A DNA stretch of 64,000 nucleotides from an uncultured Shimia sp. GTDB taxonomy: Bacteria > Pseudomonadota > Alphaproteobacteria > Rhodobacterales > Rhodobacteraceae. The notes under the pieces were generated by a model that saw nothing but the letters and a program-made list of their open reading frames with translations, searched no databases and had not been told where the DNA came from. Positions 58,487-64,000 of the stretch are shown here, one piece after another. The stretch's first letter is position 1, and each line of letters opens with the position of its first letter. Location: positions 1-64,000 of the forward strand of contig NZ_CAJXIV010000002.1 of assembly GCF_913054185.1 (NCBI RefSeq), in the 5' to 3' direction. A program made the translations under genes and the position numbers.

Positions 58487-59596
58487 CTAGCCGCTTGGAG
58501 CCATCCGGTAAAGAGTGCCTTTGTCTTCGGAAAGAAACCAGATCCCACCATGCGGCCCTTCCCGCACATCTCTCACCCGCTTTGTGCTCTTACCCTGTAG
58601 TTTTTCCCGCTCCTTCAATGGTGAACCTGACAAACGACTAACGTAGTCAGACTTCAGGCTCCCAACAAAGAAATGTCCTTTCCATTGAGGCCAGAGCTTG
58701 CCGGAATAGACCATCAAGCCAGACGGCGCGATGGACGGGTCCCAATAGAACTTCGGTTGTTGCATACCTGCTTTTGAAGTACCTTCGCCGATCTTGAAGC
58801 CTGAGTAATGCGTCCCATATGAAATCACCGGCCACCCGTAGTTTGCTCCTTTACGAATGAGATTAAGTTCGTCACCTCCCTTTGCACCATGCTCGACAGC
58901 CCATAAACGGCCTGATAAATCAAGTGCCAAACCTTGCGGATTGCGGTGTCCGTAACTCCAAATTTCCTTTTGTGCACTGTTTGTCGCCAGAAACGGGTTG
59001 TTAGACAGGACGGCTCCTCCGGACGATAACCTCACAATAGTTCCTTCATGGCGCGCGAGGTTTTGGGCTGCTGAACGGTCTCCACGCTCTCCAATCGTCA
59101 CATACAAAGACCCGTCTTTCGCGTGGACAATGCGGCTGCCAAAATGACGCCCGCCGGAGCTTCCTTCGGACATCTCAAATATCTTCCTTTGATTTGTCAG
59201 AGTCTTCCTGTCCTCTGACAAACGCGCTCGCATCACCGCAGTGCCCGAGCCGCCTTTTTGCTTGGTGACATAAGAAAGAAACACGGTTCGTGACTGAACA
59301 AAGTCGTTTGCTACAATGATGTCGAGCAACCCACCCTGCCCCTGCACGTGAATCGCTGGCAGACCTTTGACGGTGGACCGCTTTCCGCTAGCGGTAACAT
59401 GAAGAAGCTTTCCTCGCTTTTCAGTGATCAGAAGCTCGCCATCCGGTAGAAATGCAAAAGCCCAAGGCCCTTTCAGGCTCTCTACAACTGCTGAGATATG
59501 CACCTTACCTTGGGATGTTTCGAGTTCAGATGCCACGCTGGAACATGGCAAGGATACCAGTAATAACAAAGCGATAGCCTGAATAATAGAACGCAT
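58487..59596 (-). CDS. PQQ-dependent aldose sugar dehydrogenase-like protein
   Basis: The 369-residue exported protein (signal peptide to about residue 22) shows the soluble beta-propeller glucose/aldose dehydrogenase pattern: GPWAFAFLPDGELLITEKRGKL, GQGGLLDI, the calcium/PQQ regions and SYGHRNPQGLALDLSGRLW, with GANYGWPVISYG and FYWDPSIAPSGLMVYSG. PQQ is presumed the cofactor from the family. A periplasmic sugar oxidation role follows, the substrate is open. No PQQ biosynthesis genes are in the window. Confidence 0.9.
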   Translation of the reverse strand: MRSIIQAIALLLLVSLPCSSVASELETSQGKVHISAVVESLKGPWAFAFLPDGELLITEKRGKLLHVTASGKRSTVKGLPAIHVQGQGGLLDIIVANDFVQSRTVFLSYVTKQKGGSGTAVMRARLSEDRKTLTNQRKIFEMSEGSSGGRHFGSRIVHAKDGSLYVTIGERGDRSAAQNLARHEGTIVRLSSGGAVLSNNPFLATNSAQKEIWSYGHRNPQGLALDLSGRLWAVEHGAKGGDELNLIRKGANYGWPVISYGTHYSGFKIGEGTSKAGMQQPKFYWDPSIAPSGLMVYSGKLWPQWKGHFFVGSLKSDYVSRLSGSPLKEREKLQGKSTKRVRDVREGPHGGIWFLSEDKGTLYRMAPSG

Positions 59597-59755
59597 TTTG
59601 ACCCATCCATAAATTGCGAACGATCCCGAACTTACCTTGGCTTATCCCATTCCAAAGTGATGATCAAAAATCAGTCATCGACCTCTTTTCTTTTGAAATC
59701 TCCCCGCATAGGCTCAGCCACGGAACAAGAAAAAAACCAATAGGGAGTTTCCAAA

Positions 59756-60943
59756 ATGAAAAAGCTGCTCTTGGCATCCGCCGCTGGCGCATTGTTGGCT
59801 GGCGCCGCATCCGCAGAAGAAATCAAGCTGGGTGTGATCCTCGGCTTCACCGGTCCAATCGAATCTCTGACACCGTCCATGGCTGACGGTGCAGAGCTGG
59901 CGATGAAAGAAGTCTCTGACAGCGGTAAGCTGCTTGGTGGTTCCACTGTAGCTTCGGTCCGTGCTGACTCTACATGTGTTGACGCCGCTGCTGCTTCCGC
60001 AGCCGCAGAGCGTTTGATCACGTCGGAAGGCGTGAAAGGTATCATGGGCGCAGATTGCTCCGGTGTGACTGGCGCAATTCTGAACAACGTCGCCGTAGCC
60101 AACGGTGTTGTGATGGTTTCCCCATCCGCAACGTCTCCCGGTCTGAGCCACGCCAACAACGAAGACAATGGCCTGTTCTTCCGCACAGCACCGTCTGATG
60201 CCCGTCAAGGTGTTGTGATGACTGAAGTGCTGATGGAAGAAGGCATCAAAGAAGTTGCCGTGACCTACACTAACAACGACTACGGCAAAGGTCTGGCAGA
60301 CAGTTTCCAAGCAGCGTTTGAAGCGGCTGGCGGTTCTGTCACCATCAACGCGGCACACGAAGATGGCAAGGCGGACTACTCCGCTGAAGTTGGCGCTTTG
60401 GCCTCTGCTGGCGGTGATCGTCTGGTCGTAGCAGGTTACGTTGACCAAGGTGGTTCCGGTATTGTCCGCGCGGCAATCGACACCGGCGCGTTTGACACCT
60501 TCCACTTCCCGGATGGCATGATCTCGGCAAAGTTGCAGGAAAACTTCGGCGATGAAATCGAAGGCTCCACCGGTCAGCACCCAGGCACAGACAGCCCTGG
60601 CGCGACGAAATTTTCTGAGCTGGTTGGTGATTCCTTTGACGCAACCTCGCCTTTCACACCTGAAAGCTATGACGCGGCGGCTCTGATCCTTTTGGCAATG
60701 CAGGCAGCTGGCTCCAGCGATCCTGCTGCATACAAAGAGAAAATCATGGATGTGGCCAACGCTCCCGGTGAGCAAATCTTCCCTGGCGAGTTGGGCAAAG
60801 CGCTCGATATCCTCGCGGGTGGTGGTGACATTGACTACGTTGGCGCAACCGCGGTTGAGCTGATTGGTTCCGGTGAGTCGGCCGGTAACTACCGCCAGAT
60901 TGTTATCGACGGTGGCAAGATCGAAACCGCTAAGTACCGCTAA
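59756..60943 (+). CDS. Branched-chain amino acid-type ABC transporter substrate-binding protein
   Basis: The 395-residue periplasmic protein has a signal peptide (MKKLLLASAAGALLAGAASA) and the LivJ/K fold: EIKLGVILGFTGPIESLTPS, GIMGADCSGVTGAILNNVA and the YTNNDYGKGLADSFQAAFE block. Sequence alone does not settle the ligand; besides leucine-type amino acids such proteins bind amides, urea or aromatic acids. A terminator-like hairpin separates it from livG and would make it more abundant than the permease genes. Confidence 0.92.
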   Translation: MKKLLLASAAGALLAGAASAEEIKLGVILGFTGPIESLTPSMADGAELAMKEVSDSGKLLGGSTVASVRADSTCVDAAAASAAAERLITSEGVKGIMGADCSGVTGAILNNVAVANGVVMVSPSATSPGLSHANNEDNGLFFRTAPSDARQGVVMTEVLMEEGIKEVAVTYTNNDYGKGLADSFQAAFEAAGGSVTINAAHEDGKADYSAEVGALASAGGDRLVVAGYVDQGGSGIVRAAIDTGAFDTFHFPDGMISAKLQENFGDEIEGSTGQHPGTDSPGATKFSELVGDSFDATSPFTPESYDAAALILLAMQAAGSSDPAAYKEKIMDVANAPGEQIFPGELGKALDILAGGGDIDYVGATAVELIGSGESAGNYRQIVIDGGKIETAKYR

Positions 60944-60966
60944 TCACTTGTTGATTTGAGACCCAA

Positions 60967-60994
60967 AACAGCCCGGCTTGTCCGGGCTGTTTTT
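60967..60994 (+). terminator. Terminator between the binding protein and livG
   Basis: A 10-bp stem (AACAGCCCGG with CCGGGCTGTT), loop CTTGT and a run of five T. Placed inside the operon, it is likely to act as a partial terminator that lowers livG-livM expression. Confidence 0.85.
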
Positions 60995-61037
60995 CAATAT
61001 ATAAGGCGCGGCACGAACTGCGCATGGGGGAAATGCT

Positions 61038-61820
61038 ATGATCGTCGTAGAAGACGTTCACAAACATTTTGGGGGGTTTCGCGCTGTAGACGGGGCGAAC
61101 CTGAAGATCGAACCGGGATCCATCACCGGACTTATCGGGCCAAACGGCGCCGGAAAAACCACTCTTTTCAATGTGATCGCTGGAGTTCTACAACCGACTT
61201 CCGGACGCGTGACCATGGACGGAGAGGACATCACTGGCCTGCCACCACACGAACTCTTTCACAAAGGGTTGTTGCGGACGTTTCAGATCGCGCATGAGTT
61301 CAGCTCGATGAGCTGTCGTGAGAACCTGATGATGGTGCCGGGAGCGCAGTCAGGAGAGGCTCTTTGGAACACGTGGTTTGGCCGCAAACGGATTGCGGAC
61401 GAAGAGCGGGCGTTGCGGGCAAAAGCCGACGAAGTGCTTGAATTCCTTACAGTTGAGCACCTTGCCGACCATAAAGCAGGGCAAGTCTCTGGGGGCCAAA
61501 AGAAACTTCTGGAACTTGGTCGCACCATGATGGTGGACGCAAAAATTGTGTTCCTTGATGAGGTTGGCGCGGGTGTGAACCGCACACTGCTGAACACCAT
61601 TGGCGATGCGATTATCCGTCTGAATAAAGAGCGAAATTACACATTTGTTGTGATCGAACACGACATGGATTTTATTGGTCGCCTATGTGATCCGGTGATC
61701 TGTATGGCCGAAGGAAAAGTGCTCGCAGAAGGCACTTTGGACGAGATCAAAGCCAACGAACAGGTGATCGAGGCCTACCTCGGCACCGGGCTCAAAAACA
61801 AGGAACAGCTGAACGCTTAA
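61038..61820 (+). CDS. livG: ABC transporter ATP-binding protein LivG-type
   Basis: The 260-residue ATPase shows the Walker A GLIGPNGAGKTTLFN, the VSGGQKKLLELGR signature and Walker B IVFLDEVGAGVN. A late segment HDMDFIGRLCDPVICMAEG is typical of LivG. It is the first of two ATPases in the liv operon. Confidence 0.95.
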   Translation: MIVVEDVHKHFGGFRAVDGANLKIEPGSITGLIGPNGAGKTTLFNVIAGVLQPTSGRVTMDGEDITGLPPHELFHKGLLRTFQIAHEFSSMSCRENLMMVPGAQSGEALWNTWFGRKRIADEERALRAKADEVLEFLTVEHLADHKAGQVSGGQKKLLELGRTMMVDAKIVFLDEVGAGVNRTLLNTIGDAIIRLNKERNYTFVVIEHDMDFIGRLCDPVICMAEGKVLAEGTLDEIKANEQVIEAYLGTGLKNKEQLNA

Positions 61821-61833
61821 AAGCCAATTTTGC

Positions 61834-61876
61834 ACGTCGGTATTGCGTCTGTATCGCGACTGTTTTGCGGAGGTGC
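61834..61876 (-). repeat. 43-bp dispersed repeat, copy 2 (inside the liv operon)
   Basis: The reverse complement of this segment is 42/43 identical to 51442-51484. It lies between livG and livF, so it is transcribed with the operon. The flanking bases do not look duplicated as a simple target site. Confidence 0.85.
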
Positions 61877-61918
61877 ATAAATGGCCCAAAATAAGCGGAT
61901 TCAGGGGGAGAAAATCGG

Positions 61919-62746
61919 ATGACGGGGAACCCGTATCAGGACGATCGCGGCAACAAAGACGCCACGATTGCCAACCCCAAAGGCGGAAGCGACATGTCGC
62001 CCGCCATGGGGACCGAAAAAGAAATGAACACAACGGACGCGTTTTTGGTCGGCGACAGCATGACCGGCGGCTATGGCAAAGACGGGCCGGACATTTTGCA
62101 CGACTGCACAATTGCCGTGAACCCGGGTGAGATTGCGGTGATTGTCGGCCCAAACGGCGCAGGCAAATCAACCGGCATGAAAGCGGTTTTTGGCATGTTG
62201 AACCTGCGCCAAGGCTCTGTTCGGCTTGATGGCGAAGACATCACAAGCCTGTCGCCACAGGACCGTGTTGCCAAGGGCATGGGGTTTGTGCCGCAGACGA
62301 ACAACATTTTTACGTCGATGACGGTGGAAGAAAACCTTGAGATGGGGGCCTTCATTCGCAAAGACGACTTTCTCGATACAATGGAACAGGTCTATGGCCT
62401 CTTCCCTATCTTGAAAGACAAACGCAACCAGCCCGCCGGCGAGTTGTCTGGTGGTCAGCGACAACAAGTGGCCGTCGGCCGCGCGTTGATGACCCAGCCA
62501 AAAGTTCTGATGTTGGATGAGCCGACTGCAGGTGTGTCACCCATCGTGATGGACGAGCTGTTTGACCGGATTATCGAGGTTAGCCGCACCGGCATCCCAA
62601 TCCTGATGGTCGAGCAAAACGCCCGTCAGGCGTTGGAAATTGCTGACAAAGGCTATGTGCTTGTTCAAGGCCGCAATGCCTTTACCGGCACCGGCAAAGA
62701 TCTTCTCGCGGATGAAGAAGTCCGCAAATCGTTCTTGGGGGGCTGA
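61919..62746 (+). CDS. livF: ABC transporter ATP-binding protein LivF-type
   Basis: The 275-residue ATPase has Walker A VGPNGAGKST, the ELSGGQRQQVAVGRAL signature and Walker B VLMLDEPTAGVSP, with the LivF-type ending ILMVEQNARQALEIADKGYV. The start after GGGGGAG gives an N-terminal extension of about 45 polar residues (TGNPYQDDRGNKDATIAN onward) longer than the usual family start; an internal ATG near residue 36 is the alternative. Confidence 0.93.
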   Translation: MTGNPYQDDRGNKDATIANPKGGSDMSPAMGTEKEMNTTDAFLVGDSMTGGYGKDGPDILHDCTIAVNPGEIAVIVGPNGAGKSTGMKAVFGMLNLRQGSVRLDGEDITSLSPQDRVAKGMGFVPQTNNIFTSMTVEENLEMGAFIRKDDFLDTMEQVYGLFPILKDKRNQPAGELSGGQRQQVAVGRALMTQPKVLMLDEPTAGVSPIVMDELFDRIIEVSRTGIPILMVEQNARQALEIADKGYVLVQGRNAFTGTGKDLLADEEVRKSFLGG

Positions 62747-62751
62747 GGCAC

Positions 62752-63762
62752 ATGGACTTACTCAACGCCCTTGTGGCGCTTTCTAACTTTGTCATTATCC
62801 CCGCGATTGCCTATGGCAGCCAGCTCGCCCTTGGCGCGCTCGGGGTTACACTGATTTACGGGATCCTGCGGTTTAGCAACTTTGCCCATGGCGACACCAT
62901 GGCTTTTGGCGCGATGCTGGCTGTGTTGATCACTTGGCTGTTGCAATCGATGGGCGTGAGCTTTGGCCCACTGCCAACCGCGCTGCTTGCCTTGCCCTTT
63001 GCGATTTTGGGCACAATGGCGCTGGTACTGCTCACGGATCGTGTGGTGTATCGGTTCTACCGTGAACAAAAAGCAAAACCGGTGATCCTTGTGATTGTAT
63101 CGATGGGCGTGATGTTCATCATGAACGGTTTGGTACGTTTCATCATTGGGCCAAATGATCAGCGGTTCTCCGATGGCGAACGCTTCATCATCTCAGTGCG
63201 CGAGTTCAAAGCATTGACCGGCCTTAAAGAAGGTCTGGCAATCAAAACCACGCAAGGCATCACCGTTGTGGTGGCTGTGATCTGTGTGGCGTTGCTGTTT
63301 TGGTTTCTAAACCGCACCCGCACCGGTAAGTCGATGCGTGCCTATTCAGACAACGAAGATTTGGCACTGCTGTCCGGGATCAACCCGGAACGTGTGGTGA
63401 TGTACACGTGGCTGATCGTGGCAGCGCTGGCGACGACCGCTGGCGTGCTTTACGGCCTGGATAAATCGTTCAAACCCTTTGTCTACTTCCAGCTTTTGTT
63501 GCCGATTTTTGCAGCCGCAATTGTTGGTGGCCTTGGTAGCCCGTTGGGTGCCATTGCCGGGGGATTTGTGATTGCGTTTAGCGAAGTCACCATCACCTAC
63601 GCCTGGAAGAAAGTGCTGAAATACGCGATGCCAGAAAGCCTTGAGCCGTCCAGCCTCGTGCAGCTTCTCAGCACAGACTATAAATTTGCCGTCAGCTTTG
63701 TGATCCTGATTGTGGTCCTGCTGTTTAAGCCAACCGGCCTGTTCAAGGGGAACTCGGTATGA
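62752..63762 (+). CDS. livH: ABC transporter permease LivH-type
   Basis: The 336-residue inner-membrane permease has about eight hydrophobic segments and the family pattern LALGALGVTLIYGILRFSNFAHG at the N-terminus and IVGGLGSPLGAIAGGFVIAFSE near the C-terminus. Its stop overlaps the next start by four bases. Confidence 0.93.
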   Translation: MDLLNALVALSNFVIIPAIAYGSQLALGALGVTLIYGILRFSNFAHGDTMAFGAMLAVLITWLLQSMGVSFGPLPTALLALPFAILGTMALVLLTDRVVYRFYREQKAKPVILVIVSMGVMFIMNGLVRFIIGPNDQRFSDGERFIISVREFKALTGLKEGLAIKTTQGITVVVAVICVALLFWFLNRTRTGKSMRAYSDNEDLALLSGINPERVVMYTWLIVAALATTAGVLYGLDKSFKPFVYFQLLLPIFAAAIVGGLGSPLGAIAGGFVIAFSEVTITYAWKKVLKYAMPESLEPSSLVQLLSTDYKFAVSFVILIVVLLFKPTGLFKGNSV

Positions 63763-64000
63763 GCGAGACAACAAGAGCTACCGCACTTTTTGCGGCTGTC
63801 TTTGCAATGATTGCATTGACCGGGTTTATGCAGAGCTGGAACGTGGCACTGCTTATTCTCAACATGGGACTGATCTCCGCCATCATGTCACTCGGCGTGA
63901 ACTTGCAATGGGGATTTGCTGGCCTGTTTAACGTTGGTGTTATGGGCTTTGTCGCGCTTGGCGGACTGGCTGTGGTGCTGACCTCGGCTGCGCCCGTGGA
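63759..64000 (+). CDS. livM: ABC transporter permease LivM-type (partial)
   Basis: The first 80 codons are seen; the gene continues past the right edge. Hydrophobic segments and the sequence SLGVNLQWGFAGLFNVGVMGF match the start of LivM permeases. It begins at the ATG overlapping the livH stop. Confidence 0.9.
   Translation, partial: MSETTRATALFAAVFAMIALTGFMQSWNVALLILNMGLISAIMSLGVNLQWGFAGLFNVGVMGFVALGGLAVVLTSAAPV

Overview
The window reads as a chromosomal segment of an alphaproteobacterium of the order Rhodobacterales, most likely a marine Roseobacter-group member. Several independent signs agree: an iscR-iscS-sufB operon with a single-cysteine IscR, a CckA hybrid kinase, an alphaproteobacterial LexA box (GTTC-N7-GTTC) in front of recA, the zwf-pgl-pgi operon of Entner-Doudoroff-type metabolism behind a LacI-type palindrome, a YejA-like peptide-binding protein, a class II DAHP synthase and a GlxA/AraC regulator. 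Gene density is high, most genes are housekeeping, and I see no rRNA, insertion sequence, prophage, plasmid origin or CRISPR array. No stretch over about 300 bases lacks a gene; the longest such gaps (22973-23253, 26697-26969, 49272-49564) run 270-293 bases, and only the last holds clear structure, a probable small RNA.

Layout: 1-3212 (minus) is the Fe-S assembly operon iscR-iscS-sufB plus a small membrane protein. 3378-4857 (plus) is a three-gene cassette (alpha/beta hydrolase, small unknown, HD phosphohydrolase) with overlapping stops and starts. 4859-7235 (minus) pairs a membrane-anchored glycerophosphodiester phosphodiesterase with a secreted phospholipase A2-like protein. 7455-13635 holds icd, two membrane proteins (YitT, SMR), typA, a prokaryotic pentameric ligand-gated channel and a class II glutamine amidotransferase. 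13846-18632 (minus) is DUF1330-like, alaS, a MOSC-like gene and recA. 18828-26696 holds a sulfotransferase-like protein, cckA, an RsmB-type methyltransferase, a chemoreceptor and guaB. 26970-33010 holds an ASKHA/ferredoxin corrinoid-activator-like protein, tRNA-Gly(CCC) and zwf-pgl-pgi. 33136-40042 holds a radical SAM protein, a Ysc84-domain protein, gyrA, a secreted ClpP-like/YARHG-like protein and a small secreted protein. 40129-49271 holds an M32 carboxypeptidase, ctaA, a TrmH-type methyltransferase, a TfoX-like protein, a ThiE-like gene with the pseudouridine catabolic pair psuK-psuG, a DUF502 membrane protein and a patatin-bdhA pair. 49373-55333 holds the putative small RNA, an orphan solute-binding protein, a P450/hydrolase pair, ccdA, tusA and tRNA-Ser(GGA). 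55491-64000 ends with aroG, a GlxA regulator, a small secreted protein, a sugar dehydrogenase and a branched-chain amino acid type ABC transporter (livK, G, F, H, M), cut by the window edge.

The most interesting non-housekeeping signals are: the PLA2-like/GDPD pair, which together could strip a phospholipid down to glycerol phosphate; the putative 80-nt RNA with its own promoter and terminator beside bdhA; a 43-bp dispersed repeat present twice (42/43 identical), once inside the liv operon; the channel gene; the secreted ClpP-like/YARHG-like protein; and well-formed operators at iscR, zwf and recA. All functional calls come from reading motifs by eye; no database search was run.
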